64,000 bases of DNA, taken from positions 62,001-126,000 of the forward strand of contig JAEWGG010000033.1 of NCBI GenBank assembly GCA_023388435.1, in the 5' to 3' direction. A program made the translations under genes and the position numbers. This document shows positions 1 to 9,325 of this stretch, piece after piece (position 1 is the first letter of the stretch; each line of letters opens with the position of its first letter). The notes beneath the pieces were generated by a model. The model did no database searches, had not been told where the DNA came from, and saw nothing but the letters and a program-made list of their open reading frames with translations. Origin of the DNA: Bacillota bacterium. GTDB lineage: Bacteria; Bacillota; Clostridia; Saccharofermentanales; Fastidiosipilaceae.

Positions 1-1554
1 AATATCATGGGGGCCGGGGACGCTGAGGGTTCCATGAATGCGGCCAACATTCTGAAACCGAGCCTGGCTAAGGGTGAGATCCGCATTCTCGGCTCCACAA
101 CCCTCAGTGAGTACCGCCGTTTTATCGAGAAGGACTCGGCCCTGGAACGCCGCTTCCAGCAGGTTCTAGTTGAGGAGCCGGACCGTGAGGCCTGCCTTGA
201 AATCCTGCGTTCGGTCAGCCAGCAGCTGGAGCGCTACCATCAGGTGCGCATTCCTGAGGCCCTCCTGGGACAGGCCTATGACCTGGCCGAGCGCTATGTG
301 CCCGCCAGATTTTTCCCGGACAAGGCCATCGATATCCTCGATGAGGCCAGCTCAGCAGCGAATCTGGGGGACCAGGCCCTCGTGCGTCACCTCAAGTTGC
401 AGCAGGAATATGAGGCTCTCCAGGCCAGTCACCGCGAGCAGCAGCAGGTGCTCAAGACCGATGAGGACCAGGCTCAGCTCTACGAGCGCGAAGCCCGTTA
501 CAAGGCCCAGTGTCTGCGCCTGGAGCAGGCCATTAAGGAGGCTGAGGCCGAGCTCCAGCCCCCGGAATTGACGCGGGAGGATCTGGCCCAGGTTGTGGAA
601 CTCTGGACGGGCATACCGCTCTCACGTCTGACAGAGGAAGACAATCAGCGTCTGCGGGAGCTGGAGTCCCGGCTCCACCAGCGGGTCATTGCTCAGGATG
701 AGGCTGTGGGGGCACTGGCCCGGGGCATACGGCGCTCACGCTCCGGTCTGGGCCAGCGGCACAAGCCCGCCTCGTTTATTTTTGTCGGTCCCACTGGCGT
801 CGGTAAAACCGAGCTTGTCAAGGCTCTGGCCTGGGCCCTCTTTGACCGTGAGGACAGCCTGGTGCGCCTGGATATGTCCGAGTACATGGAGGCGCATACA
901 GTCAGTAAGCTCATCGGTTCGCCCCCTGGCTATGTGGGCTACGATGAGGCTGGCCAGCTCACGGAGAAAATCCGCCGTCATCCCTACAGTGTCATTCTCC
1001 TCGATGAGATTGAGAAGGCCCACCAGGATGTCTATAACATGCTGCTCCAGATCCTGGACGACGGACGACTCACGGACAGCCACGGGCGCACAGTCAACTT
1101 CGAGCACTGTGTCATCGTCATGACCAGCAATGCCGGTACCAGCCAGCGGCAGGCAGCTTTCGGTTTCGGTTCCACGGCTCAGCAGGCCAAGGAACAGGTT
1201 GGGGCGGCGCTGAAGGAGATTTTTCGGCCGGAATTTCTCAATCGTATCGACGAGATCATCGTCTTCGAGGAGCTCAAGCCCGAGGAAATCCGCCAGATTG
1301 TGGATCTCATGCTGGCCGAGCCCCAGGCCCAGCTCCGGGAGCGGGGGATCGAACTGCGGCTCACAGAGGCCGCGAAGGATCAGCTGGCCCAGCTGGGCTA
1401 TGATCCCAGAAATGGGGCCCGCCCTCTGCGCCGGGCCATCCGCCGCGAGGTGGAGGACCTGCTGGCAGACGCCCTCCTGGACGGACGCCTGGAGGGGAAA
1501 ATCGGCGTCTCCGTGGACTACAGGGACGGGGCTTTTAGCCTGGACAGCCTGTGA
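1..1554 (+). CDS. clpC: ATP-dependent Clp protease ATP-binding subunit ClpC (5' end outside window)
   Basis: Hsp100 AAA+ unfoldase that feeds substrates to ClpP. The frame is open from base 1, so the N-terminal domain and most of D1 lie outside the window. Counting from the ATG at 7, the end of D1 is present (ALERRF arginine-finger region, PDKAIDILDEA sensor region). A short coiled middle domain of roughly 80 residues follows, then D2 with Walker A GPTGVGKT (261-268), Walker B VILLDEIEKA (from 329) and the GSPPGYVGY pore loop. The short middle domain separates ClpC from ClpB, whose M-domain is about twice as long. A strong terminator follows. CtsR and McsAB, its usual neighbours, would lie upstream and cannot be checked. 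Confidence 0.93.
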   Translation, partial: NIMGAGDAEGSMNAANILKPSLAKGEIRILGSTTLSEYRRFIEKDSALERRFQQVLVEEPDREACLEILRSVSQQLERYHQVRIPEALLGQAYDLAERYVPARFFPDKAIDILDEASSAANLGDQALVRHLKLQQEYEALQASHREQQQVLKTDEDQAQLYEREARYKAQCLRLEQAIKEAEAELQPPELTREDLAQVVELWTGIPLSRLTEEDNQRLRELESRLHQRVIAQDEAVGALARGIRRSRSGLGQRHKPASFIFVGPTGVGKTELVKALAWALFDREDSLVRLDMSEYMEAHTVSKLIGSPPGYVGYDEAGQLTEKIRRHPYSVILLDEIEKAHQDVYNMLLQILDDGRLTDSHGRTVNFEHCVIVMTSNAGTSQRQAAFGFGSTAQQAKEQVGAALKEIFRPEFLNRIDEIIVFEELKPEEIRQIVDLMLAEPQAQLRERGIELRLTEAAKDQLAQLGYDPRNGARPLRRAIRREVEDLLADALLDGRLEGKIGVSVDYRDGAFSLDSL

Positions 1555-1570
1555 GACTCAGGCGCGTAAA

Positions 1571-1599
1571 AAAGAGGGCCAGCGGCCCTCTTTTTTTTT
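1571..1599 (+). terminator. Rho-independent terminator of clpC
   Basis: A perfect 10-bp stem AAAGAGGGCC / GGCCCTCTTT with a 3-nt loop runs straight into nine T residues, 17 bases after the clpC stop codon. Confidence 0.92.
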
Positions 1600-1669
1600 G
1601 TGTGCACCAGCGCTGTCTCTGGCTTAAGTCTGACTTGTTTTGGCCTGGGTCCCTCCCGGGCTTCTGTGC

Positions 1670-2812
1670 TTACGGCTCCTGCTTTGAGGTGCCGAGCCTT
1701 GCCGCTTCCAACTTGCCCTGCAGGCGGCGCAGCCTGGCCTTGCGGGCCTTGGACCGCCGCCGTCTATTCGCCTTCCACTGGCTGTGCAGGAGCTCTAAGG
1801 CCTCACGCTGATAGAGCCAGGCCAGGGTCTCCTCCAGAGTCTCCTGGATGGGCCGGGGTCTGTAGCCCAATTCGCGCTGGGCCTTAGAGTGGTCCACCTG
1901 CGAATTGGACTTGAGCACATCGATGCTATAGGGAGTGAAGAAGGGCTTGCGGTGGCAGATACGGGCCAGGCGGAGCACCAGGCTGGCGGCGAAGCGCACC
2001 AGGCGCAGGGGAAGAAAAATCAGCTTTACGGACTGCCGTCCAAGGAAGCTGAAGACCGTCTTATAGAGTTCCGCAATGCTCAGACGATGGCCGGAGATAA
2101 TGTAACCCTCACCGCTGCGTCCCCGTTCCATGGCCGCCAGTATGGCCTCGGAGACGTCACGGACATCCACAAAGTCGTAGGCCCCCTCGAAGCAGAAGAG
2201 CCGTCTGGCCCTGCGTTTATGTAAGAGGTGCAGCAGGACTTTTCCAAACTGTGAAGCGCGATAGTCCCCCGGCCCGATGATGCCGGTGGGAAAAATCAGT
2301 ACGGCATCCAGGCCCTGGGCCACCCCGCGGTAGACCTCGGCTGTGGCCTCAGACTTGCTCCGGGCGTAGGGTCCCAGCAAATCGGGATTCGGGAAGGCCC
2401 TGGCATCGAGTTCTCGAATGGTCTGATCCTTGGGCAGGTCGGGTAGGGCGTGAATGGAGCTGACGTAGACCAGACGGCGTACGCCATGGCGGAGGCAGGC
2501 CTCGACAACGTTCCGCGTGCCCAGGACATTGATGGCCTTGAGCGCCTGGTCATTCTTCGGGGCGATGTCCACCAGTCCAGCCAGGTGGTAGACGTAGTCC
2601 ACGCCCTGACAGGCCCGGTCGAGGTCCTCAGCTCGGCGGATGTCCCCGTAGCAGAGTTCAAAACTAAGACCATCTAAGCAGTCGAGACGCTCTCCCGGCG
2701 GGACAAAGATGCGCAGGGCAGTGGCTGCGGCCCCCTTTTTCGCCTCAGCCTGCAGGAGTGTCCGCAGGAAGTTGTTGCCCAGATGACCTGTAGCACCAGT
2801 CACAAGAATCAT
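1670..2812 (-). CDS. NAD-dependent epimerase/dehydratase (extended SDR)
   Basis: A 380-residue extended short-chain dehydrogenase, probably acting on a nucleotide sugar or a sterol/flavonoid-like carbonyl; the substrate is not readable. The N-terminal Rossmann motif TGATGHLG (residues 5-12) and the catalytic YARSK (YxxxK) place it in the family. The last 60 residues are unusually rich in Arg and Lys (RRRRSKARKARLRR), a basic tail not typical of these enzymes. The start at 2812 has only a weak upstream GGGG stretch as ribosome site. The gene stands alone, converging on clpC. Confidence 0.85.
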   Translation of the reverse strand: MILVTGATGHLGNNFLRTLLQAEAKKGAAATALRIFVPPGERLDCLDGLSFELCYGDIRRAEDLDRACQGVDYVYHLAGLVDIAPKNDQALKAINVLGTRNVVEACLRHGVRRLVYVSSIHALPDLPKDQTIRELDARAFPNPDLLGPYARSKSEATAEVYRGVAQGLDAVLIFPTGIIGPGDYRASQFGKVLLHLLHKRRARRLFCFEGAYDFVDVRDVSEAILAAMERGRSGEGYIISGHRLSIAELYKTVFSFLGRQSVKLIFLPLRLVRFAASLVLRLARICHRKPFFTPYSIDVLKSNSQVDHSKAQRELGYRPRPIQETLEETLAWLYQREALELLHSQWKANRRRRSKARKARLRRLQGKLEAARLGTSKQEP

Positions 2813-2925
2813 GCTCTTACCCCCATGTATCCGAGTCAGTTCCTATCTTCTAAATTCATTATAGTCATTTTGTGGGCGAAAATCCTGTACACGTTTTGAA
2901 ATTTTGTGAAAAAGTTAGGTCTGAG

Positions 2926-3630
2926 CTAGATTTGCTGACGCTCTGCACCAGTCTGCATCCCAAGTTCCCGGGCTAGCCCTAAGTGGCGCCAGGCCGTGAT
3001 GAGTTCCATGGTACAAACCAGGGCCAGGGGGCAGATGAGGAGGGGGCCGGACTGTAGGGGGAGGAGGCCCCAGGGGAGAAGCTGGGTCGGCAGCCAGAAG
3101 AACAGGAAATAGAAGCCTAGGAGGCTGAGTCCCAGATAGCAGCGCCAGAGCCAGACTGGACGGCGGCAGCGATAGCTGCGCCGCAGGAGATGGAAGAGCG
3201 GGAAGGAAAGGGTATAGAAGCAGAGGCAGGCAGGGAGGTGCAGGACCAGGGACTGCTGCCAGAGCCTGGTGGCCCCGCGACTGGCCAGGTAGTTGAGGAT
3301 GACGAGGATGGGAAAAAAGAGCAGGGCATGGGCCAGACTTCGGAGGTAGAAGAGGAGGCGATCCCTGCTGCCAGCCTTCTGTATGCGCCCCAGCAGGGCC
3401 GGTGCGAAGTCGCTGACGCTGGCCCCGAAGCAGCGTTCTGGAGCATGCTTCTTGCGCTCTCCACTACGGGCAAGGGCGACGAGAGCCCGCTCCATCAGGA
3501 CCTGATCCCGCAGCTCCAAGCTTCGGGCCTGAAGGTAGTAATGGAGCCGGGCGAGGTAGCTGCGGTAGAGGGGGTGGAGCCTGTGGCGCTCCTGTCGCAG
3601 CCGGTACCAGGGCGACGAATAAGGGGACAT
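2926..3630 (-). CDS. Multi-pass membrane protein of unknown function
   Basis: 234 residues. The first ~100 are soluble and basic, with a helical segment (RSGERKKHAPERCFGASVSDFAPALL) that loosely recalls the cytosolic part of DUF1048/DUF1129-type proteins. About four hydrophobic segments follow (ALLFFPILVILNYL, SLVLHLPACLCFYTL, LGLSLLGFYFLFFWL, LLICPLALVCTMELI). No enzyme motif is visible. A GGAAGC-type ribosome site precedes the ATG, and an A/T-rich stretch with TATAAT on the minus strand lies just upstream. The family resemblance is weak, so function is left open. Confidence 0.7.
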   Translation of the reverse strand: MSPYSSPWYRLRQERHRLHPLYRSYLARLHYYLQARSLELRDQVLMERALVALARSGERKKHAPERCFGASVSDFAPALLGRIQKAGSRDRLLFYLRSLAHALLFFPILVILNYLASRGATRLWQQSLVLHLPACLCFYTLSFPLFHLLRRSYRCRRPVWLWRCYLGLSLLGFYFLFFWLPTQLLPWGLLPLQSGPLLICPLALVCTMELITAWRHLGLARELGMQTGAERQQI

Positions 3631-3944
3631 GGCGGCTTCCTTTCTTGTTGTTCAAAAGTATTATATAAGAATGCGGCGCTCGCCCCCCGGGCGGCTGTCC
3701 AGGGCTGGCCCTGCCTGCCTTGAGGGCCTTGTAGATATCTTCAAAAATTCTTTTTGCGCGATATATCCAAAGGACATAATCTTGTATAGAATGGCCATGT
3801 TGGGCTGCTGAAGTCCGATTCGGACTCGTAGATTTGCTCAATAAAGTTCTGCACACCGCGTGCTCTCAGAGCCGTGGCTCCAGGACCGCGGACAGGGCGT
3901 TGTGCCCTGCTGGCGCGTGGCCTGGGCAATTAGAGTAGGAGCTT
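3631..3944. other. Intergenic region between divergent genes
   Basis: 314 bases without a supportable gene. On the minus strand a TATAAT box (plus 3659-3664) lies close to the membrane protein gene at 2926. On the plus strand a TAGAAT hexamer (3787-3792), without a convincing -35, could be the -10 for the carbohydrate locus. The open frames here have no ribosome sites and no recognisable products. No cre-like site was seen. Confidence 0.5.
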
Positions 3945-5588
3945 ATGATGGAAGGCCAGATCATCAGAGGGGCGCTCAGCGCCAGAGAAGAGTTTTTTTA
4001 TCCCGACATGGACCTGGGGGCCCTGCCCTCCAGCCTGCGCCTTGTCACAGCCCGCAATGGCCGGGCTTCCTTTCAGCTGCTCTTGGAAGCTGAGGAGGCG
4101 GACTTGCCTATCTGCCTGGAGGCCCCAGGATTTTCTGTGGAATATTTTTCCATGCTGGACGTGCCTGTTGAATATAACACGGGAGATGGCAGTGAGCAGG
4201 GCGGAGCGATGGTTCTGGAGCGGCGTCCGACTGAGAAGCCAGCCTATGCCACGCGTCTGGCCCCCTTTCGTGTCTATGACTGTCTGCGCCCTCTGGACCA
4301 GCCCTGTAGTTCGGCTCGGGCTGGACGCCACGCCCTCTACGTCTGCCTCAGTCCCAGGCCTGAGACCCCGGCTGGGACTTATAAGCTGGACTTTCAGCTC
4401 GGCGCCTACCACTGTCGCTTGGAACTTCAGGTCTACGACGTAGAAATTCCACTGGATCAGTTTCCGGTGACGAACTGGTTCAGCGTGGACGCGATCTGCC
4501 GCTTCCACCAGGTGGAGCGGGGGAGCCAGGCCTTCTATGACATGCTGCGCCGCTATGCTCAGACCATGCGCCGACTGCACCAGACGCTATTCTATATTGA
4601 ACTGGACCAGACCTGTGTGCAGACGCGCAATCCCTACACGTTTGATTTTGAGTATCTGCGGCCCATGATCGAGATATTTTTTGAGGAGGGAATGCAAAAA
4701 TTGGAGTTGGGAGCCCTCCTGAGTCGCGGTTTCCTTCCCGATGGCAGGCCGGATATGTACACGGATCGCTTCACCTGTGCCATGGCTCCAGAGCTCCCCT
4801 TCGAGAGCCTGGAGGGCTACGCCCTGAGTCTGGCTTTTGTCCAGAGTCTGGCTGCCTTCCTGAAAAAGTATGGCTGGGAGGAGCGCCTGGTCTTCCACAT
4901 TCATGATGAGCCGGACATCCATTATAAGGACGAGGCCACGTTGGAGGCCCGCAAGCGCCAGTACTACCTGGCGGCCAGCATCCTGCGCAAGCACATCCCA
5001 GGGGTGCAAATCATTGAAGCTGTAGCCTCCCCGGCCTTCCGTGGCGGGGTGGATATCTGGGTTCCGGGGACGCCAGGCTACGAAGAGAACAAGGCAAGCT
5101 TTGACCAGTATACGGAACTGGGGGAGTCTGTCTGGACCTATGTCTGCTGTGGTCCGGAAGGGCAGTGGTTAAACCGCTTTCTGGACTTCGCCCTGATCAA
5201 GGGCCGACTGCTTTTCTGGGGTTGTGCGGCGAATGGTCTGGGCGGCTTCCTGCACTGGGGCTTCAACCAGTTCCCTGCGGATATGGATCCCTTCCAGGGC
5301 ACAAGTTGTCCCAACCATACGGGTATCGGCACGAATTTCCCCTGTGGGGACTCTTTTCTGGTCTATCCCGGCAGCGATGGGCCCTGGCCGGGTATGCGTC
5401 TGGAGGCGGCCCGACGCGGGGCGGAGGACGCCTGTCTCCTGGCCCTGCTGCGGGCGCGCGACCCGGAACTCAGCACTAGCCTGGTGGCGGCGGTTTTCCA
5501 GGACAACACACACTACAACGCCGACTGCGACTTTTTCCAGAAAACTTATGAGCAGCTGCTGCGCGCACTTGAGCCGCAGACAGTATAG
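3945..5588 (+). CDS. DUF4091 domain protein, GH123-like glycoside hydrolase
   Basis: 547 residues without a signal peptide, so probably cytosolic. An N-terminal beta-rich domain (about 1-160) is followed by a TIM-barrel-like region. An HDEP segment with the Asp321-Glu322 pair is the arrangement used by GH123 beta-N-acetylgalactosaminidases. The C-terminal FWGCAANGLGGFLHWGFN stretch is the DUF4091 signature. AGGAG is spaced 4-5 bases from the ATG. The next gene (GH16) follows by 14 bases and GH31 comes after that, so this is the first gene of a three-gene carbohydrate operon. Hydrolysis of a beta-linked amino sugar is an inference from the Asp-Glu pair, not shown. Confidence 0.82.
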   Translation: MMEGQIIRGALSAREEFFYPDMDLGALPSSLRLVTARNGRASFQLLLEAEEADLPICLEAPGFSVEYFSMLDVPVEYNTGDGSEQGGAMVLERRPTEKPAYATRLAPFRVYDCLRPLDQPCSSARAGRHALYVCLSPRPETPAGTYKLDFQLGAYHCRLELQVYDVEIPLDQFPVTNWFSVDAICRFHQVERGSQAFYDMLRRYAQTMRRLHQTLFYIELDQTCVQTRNPYTFDFEYLRPMIEIFFEEGMQKLELGALLSRGFLPDGRPDMYTDRFTCAMAPELPFESLEGYALSLAFVQSLAAFLKKYGWEERLVFHIHDEPDIHYKDEATLEARKRQYYLAASILRKHIPGVQIIEAVASPAFRGGVDIWVPGTPGYEENKASFDQYTELGESVWTYVCCGPEGQWLNRFLDFALIKGRLLFWGCAANGLGGFLHWGFNQFPADMDPFQGTSCPNHTGIGTNFPCGDSFLVYPGSDGPWPGMRLEAARRGAEDACLLALLRARDPELSTSLVAAVFQDNTHYNADCDFFQKTYEQLLRALEPQTV

Positions 5589-5602
5589 AAGGGAGAGAGA
5601 CT

Positions 5603-7369
5603 ATGCGTCCAATCAAGAGCCTGCGGGCCCTGCTTCTGAGCCTGGTCGTGGCCGCTTCCTGCATCCTTCCCGCTGGGATGAACCCGGGGCAAGTCCAGGC
5701 GGCTGAGGGGAAGTGGCACCTGGTTTTTCAGGAAGAATTTAATGAGCCGATCCTGGATCCGACCAAGTTCTCGGACTCCTACTTGCCACACTGGACGACT
5801 GTGGAGCAGAGTCTGGCACACTACGATCTGCGAGACGGCATCTGCTCTCTACGCATCGATAAGGACGGCCAGGGCCCCTGGTGGAAGGATGCCGGCGTGC
5901 AAAAGGTCTCCAGTATCCAGACGGGCATGCGCGACGGCCTGCACCATTTCTGGAAGACCTGTTCGATTACGGAGCATCACCGGGCAGTCAGCAACTTTGA
6001 GACGAAATATGGCTATTTTGAGCTGCGGGCGCGCATTCCCAAGGACGGCGGCCTGCACAGCGCCTGGTGGATGATTGGTACGGAGTCCCGACCCCAGGAG
6101 GCGGGAGAGATTGATATTTTTGAGATCTGCGGCCCTGACATTGGCAAGGACAAGAGTCGCGTGCGCGTCTCGGTACATCCCTGGGAAGATGAGAGACTGA
6201 GCGAGCAGAACCTGAATTACCACGTCCCCTGTGACCTTTCGGAGGACTTTCATACCTACGGCTTCGAATGGACTGCAGAGGGAATGAAATTTTATTTCGA
6301 CGGGGAACTGATACGTCAGACGAAGCAGTCCCCAAACTATAAGATGATGACCCTGCTGGGTATCTATGAGAATAACGCCCCTCTCTGGAGCGGTTCTCCG
6401 GACTATGACAGCGTCTATCCCAAGCGCTTTGAGATTGACTATTTCAGGGCCTTCAAAACGGATGAAATACTGGCCCAGGAAGCGGCAGAGCAGCGTGAAG
6501 CTCAGCCAGGGGAGAATCTGGCCCCCTATGCCATTGCCGGGGCGGGCCAGGACTGGAACCGCAAGAGCCCGCCTTCTTATCTGATCGATAACGACGCCCA
6601 CACAGCCCTGCAGAGTGTCGATGAGCCGAATTTTCCCCAGTATCTCTATCTGGACTGGAAGGAGGCCCAGCGCTTTGACAGCCTGACGCTGAAGAGCTCC
6701 TACGCCCAGGGGCAGGCCCCGACAAACTGGGAGCTGGAGGTTTCGGCGGACGGGCAGGGGGACTGGCAGAGGGTGGCTGCTTCCGGCGATGTAAATTGGG
6801 AACGCAAGGACAGCCAGATTGAGGCCCGCCGCCTACAGTTCCCCGCTGTTGAGGCCAAGGCTCTGCGGGTCAAGATTAACAGCGCCAATTTGGATTGGGG
6901 ACACTACGCCATTAACGAGCTTCTGGTCCATGATTCGACGGCTGGTGGAGAGACGCTGAACCTCGCGCCAGATGCCACGGCGGAGTGGAGGAGTGAGCAT
7001 CCAGACTGGTTGATTGACGGCCAGCGTCTGGTCGCGGGACAGAGCAAAATATGGCCACAGATGCCGAGCGACATCCTGCTCCATTGGCCCTGGCCCGTAT
7101 CCTTTAATGAAGTGCAGCTGCACTGTTGGCACGCCCTGGGCCAGGCCCCTAAGGAGATTTCCGTGGAGGTTTCTACAGATGGGCAGCAGTGGCGGCCCAT
7201 CGTCGCCCGCACGGGCCTTAACTGGACGCATGAAGATGCGACTCTGGAGACGCAGACGCTCCGCTTCGAGACGGTGGAGCAGGTGCGCTGGCTGCGCCTG
7301 CGGGTCCACGGGGCCTATACGCGCTGGCGGCACTTTGCCATCAATGAATTGGAAGTGTACCGGCGCTAG
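5603..7369 (+). CDS. Secreted GH16 glycoside hydrolase with two C-terminal F5/8-type C modules
   Basis: 588 residues. A signal peptide (MRPIKSLR, hydrophobic core, VQAAEG cleavage region near 34) shows export. The GH16 catalytic domain (about 38-295) carries the EIDIFE signature, with Glu169 the likely nucleophile, Asp171 and Glu174 the likely acid/base. Two discoidin (F5/8 type C, CBM32-like) domains follow at about 312-450 and 458-588, both with the NLAPxAxA opening and both ending in an HFAINELxVY-type strand. GH16 enzymes are endo-acting on beta-glucans, galactans or mucin poly-LacNAc; which one cannot be read. It is the only exported enzyme of its operon. There is no cell-wall anchor, so it is probably released. 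Confidence 0.9.
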   Translation: MRPIKSLRALLLSLVVAASCILPAGMNPGQVQAAEGKWHLVFQEEFNEPILDPTKFSDSYLPHWTTVEQSLAHYDLRDGICSLRIDKDGQGPWWKDAGVQKVSSIQTGMRDGLHHFWKTCSITEHHRAVSNFETKYGYFELRARIPKDGGLHSAWWMIGTESRPQEAGEIDIFEICGPDIGKDKSRVRVSVHPWEDERLSEQNLNYHVPCDLSEDFHTYGFEWTAEGMKFYFDGELIRQTKQSPNYKMMTLLGIYENNAPLWSGSPDYDSVYPKRFEIDYFRAFKTDEILAQEAAEQREAQPGENLAPYAIAGAGQDWNRKSPPSYLIDNDAHTALQSVDEPNFPQYLYLDWKEAQRFDSLTLKSSYAQGQAPTNWELEVSADGQGDWQRVAASGDVNWERKDSQIEARRLQFPAVEAKALRVKINSANLDWGHYAINELLVHDSTAGGETLNLAPDATAEWRSEHPDWLIDGQRLVAGQSKIWPQMPSDILLHWPWPVSFNEVQLHCWHALGQAPKEISVEVSTDGQQWRPIVARTGLNWTHEDATLETQTLRFETVEQVRWLRLRVHGAYTRWRHFAINELEVYRR

Positions 7370-7392
7370 GGACGACTACGGAGGAGGTGTGT

Positions 7393-8880
7393 ATGCGTAT
7401 TAAAATTCTGCCTGGGGAGGCCTTTTATGGGGGAGCGGTGACAGAGGGGCCAGAGCAGCCCTACACAGCCCAGACCTGCCGTGATCTGGACCTCTCCTTC
7501 AACCACAGCCCGAACCAGCAGATGCCCCTGTTGATTTCGACGGCTGGGCGCTGGCTCTGGAGGTCAGAGGGTCTGCGGCTCAGCTTCTGTGAGGGTTATA
7601 TTGACTGTCCGGACGATACCGTTCTGGGCAGCTGTCCTGGCGGCCTGCGCGAGGCCTATCACGGGGCCATGGCCCAGTGCTTTCCCTTTCATGAGATCCG
7701 ACTTGATCCGAGTCTCTTTGCGGCCCCGGTCTACAACACGTGGATCGAGCTGACTTTTCATCAGACTCAGGAGGGGGTCAGGAACTATGCCCAGGCGATT
7801 CGGTCGGAGGATATGCCAGCGGGGGTGCTGATGATTGACGACGGCTGGACGGACTACTACGGGCGCTGGCAATTCTCGGCGGCCAAGTTTCCCCGCCCCC
7901 AGGAACTGCTGGCTGAACTGCATGACTGGGGCTTTAAGGTCATGCTCTGGATCTGCCCCTTTGTCACCCCGGATACCCTCGAGTATCGTGAGCTGGAGCG
8001 GCGTGGATTGCTGGTCTTAGCTGCGGACGGTCAGCCACACATCGCGCACTGGTGGAATGGTTGGTCCGCCGTCCTGGATCTGTGCAAGGAAGAGGCGGTG
8101 GACTGGCTGAGGGGACAGCTGGCGGAGCTCCAGGCCATGGGAGTCGACGGTTTTAAATTTGATGCCGGCGACAGCTTCTACTACCCCCTGGACGGGGACC
8201 GGCAGAGTCGGGCCTGGGCGGCTTTTGGAGAGGGCTACAGCCTCAACGAGTTTCGGGTGACGACTGGGGCTGGGGGCTGGTCCCTCATGCAACGGCTCTG
8301 TGATAAGGACCACAGTTGGGCTAAGAGCGGCCTGGCCGCCCTGATTCCGAGCAGTATTGTCCAGAACCTGACGGGGCATCCCTTCTGCTCTCCAGATCTG
8401 ATTGGAGGTGGAGAGTACCGTAACTTCTATGAGCAGGAGCGTCTGGACGAGGAACTGGTCCTGCGCTGGGCCCAGGTGGCCTGCCTGATGCCTGTGATGC
8501 AGTTTTCAGCAGCCCCCTGGCGCATACTCTCGCCCCCTTACTATCAGGAGCTCCAGTCCGCCCTGGCCCTGCGGCGGCGCTATGCTCAGATTTTGCTGGA
8601 CACTGTAGAAGACTGCCGCCGGACAGGGGAGCCCATTCTGCGCCCCCTGGCCTACCACTATTCTGAGCCGGAGGCTCTGGCTGTCCGTGACGCCTACTTG
8701 CTGGGCTCTGAAGTCCTGGTCGCTCCTATTCTGGAGAAGGGGCAGACCGGGCGCTCCGTTTACCTTCCAGCGGGCTGCTGGGAGGAGTCCCGGGGCAGGA
8801 TCTATCAGAGCCGTGGTGAGCGTTTCTGGGTGGAGACAGGTCTGGGGCTGGCGGTCTTCCAGCGCCGGCAAGGGGACTAG
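7393..8880 (+). CDS. GH31 family alpha-glycosidase
   Basis: 495 residues, cytosolic (no signal peptide). A short N-terminal beta domain precedes the (beta/alpha)8 barrel. The nucleophile motif FKFDAGD has Asp257, and the acid/base motif PDLIGGGE has Asp335; IDDGW and FPRPQELLAELHDWGFKVMLW are typical GH31 strands. The FKFDAG form of the nucleophile motif recalls the clade containing animal MYORG, an alpha-galactosidase, rather than classical alpha-glucosidases; this comparison is from memory. The ATG at 7393 is chosen over a GTG at 7387 because the GTG overlaps the AGGAGG ribosome site (7382-7387). It is the last gene of the operon; a terminator follows. Confidence 0.88.
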   Translation: MRIKILPGEAFYGGAVTEGPEQPYTAQTCRDLDLSFNHSPNQQMPLLISTAGRWLWRSEGLRLSFCEGYIDCPDDTVLGSCPGGLREAYHGAMAQCFPFHEIRLDPSLFAAPVYNTWIELTFHQTQEGVRNYAQAIRSEDMPAGVLMIDDGWTDYYGRWQFSAAKFPRPQELLAELHDWGFKVMLWICPFVTPDTLEYRELERRGLLVLAADGQPHIAHWWNGWSAVLDLCKEEAVDWLRGQLAELQAMGVDGFKFDAGDSFYYPLDGDRQSRAWAAFGEGYSLNEFRVTTGAGGWSLMQRLCDKDHSWAKSGLAALIPSSIVQNLTGHPFCSPDLIGGGEYRNFYEQERLDEELVLRWAQVACLMPVMQFSAAPWRILSPPYYQELQSALALRRRYAQILLDTVEDCRRTGEPILRPLAYHYSEPEALAVRDAYLLGSEVLVAPILEKGQTGRSVYLPAGCWEESRGRIYQSRGERFWVETGLGLAVFQRRQGD

Positions 8881-8920
8881 CCTCCGGCCGTTCTGGTCCA
8901 GCCTGGGTCTGAGACTTACT

Positions 8921-8961
8921 AAAAAAGAAGCGGTCGCAGTTCGCTGCGGCCGCTTCTTTTT
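8921..8961 (+). terminator. Rho-independent terminator of the carbohydrate operon
   Basis: A 15-bp stem AAGAAGCGGTCGCAG / CTGCGGCCGCTTCTT (one G-T pair) with loop TTCG, flanked by an A-run upstream and TTTTTA downstream. The flanking A and T runs mean it could work in both directions. Confidence 0.88.
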
Positions 8962-8995
8962 ACTTCGCTCTGGAGCAGGACAGACCCTGCTGAGC

Positions 8996-9262
8996 GACAG
9001 AATTTTCCTGCCCATTTGCACTTCACTGGGGATGCACCCAGTGCACTTCGGCATCGTGTTCTGCCTAAATCTCTCGGTGGGGACGATCACACCGCCAGTG
9101 GGCACCATCCTCTTTACGGGCTGTAAGATTGCGGGGGTGACGATAGAATCGGTCCTGCCGAAGCTCCTGCCCTACTTTGCCGTCATTATCCTGGTGCTCC
9201 TCCTGGTCACCTATATTCCAGCGCTCAGTCTCTTCCTGCCCGGCCTTCTGGGCCTGGCCTAA
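8996..9262 (+). pseudogene. Remnant of a TRAP transporter large permease (DctM), C-terminal end only
   Basis: The last ~88 codons of a DctM-type permease are open and end in a normal stop at 9262. Recognisable pieces are IFLPICTSLGMHPVHFG, then NLSVGTITPPVGT, the segment IAGVTIESVLPKLLPY, and the final membrane span ending TYIPALSLFLP. DctM proteins normally have about 425 residues. Upstream of 8996 the frame is unrelated and runs into the GH31 terminator, so there is no start, ribosome site or rest of the gene, and no DctP or DctQ partner. TRAP systems often import uronates or dicarboxylates, so this may be what is left of an uptake system for this locus. Confidence 0.85.
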
Positions 9263-9325
9263 GGCTCTTGCCCCTGGGGCTAAGGCGCTACAAGACAGGT
9301 CCTTATAGAGTGTTGGCCCATAATG

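Noticed and set aside
8687..8995. Extension of the TRAP remnant frame back into GH31
   Set aside because: The frame is open but its translation is out of frame with GH31 and bears no resemblance to DctM before 8996.
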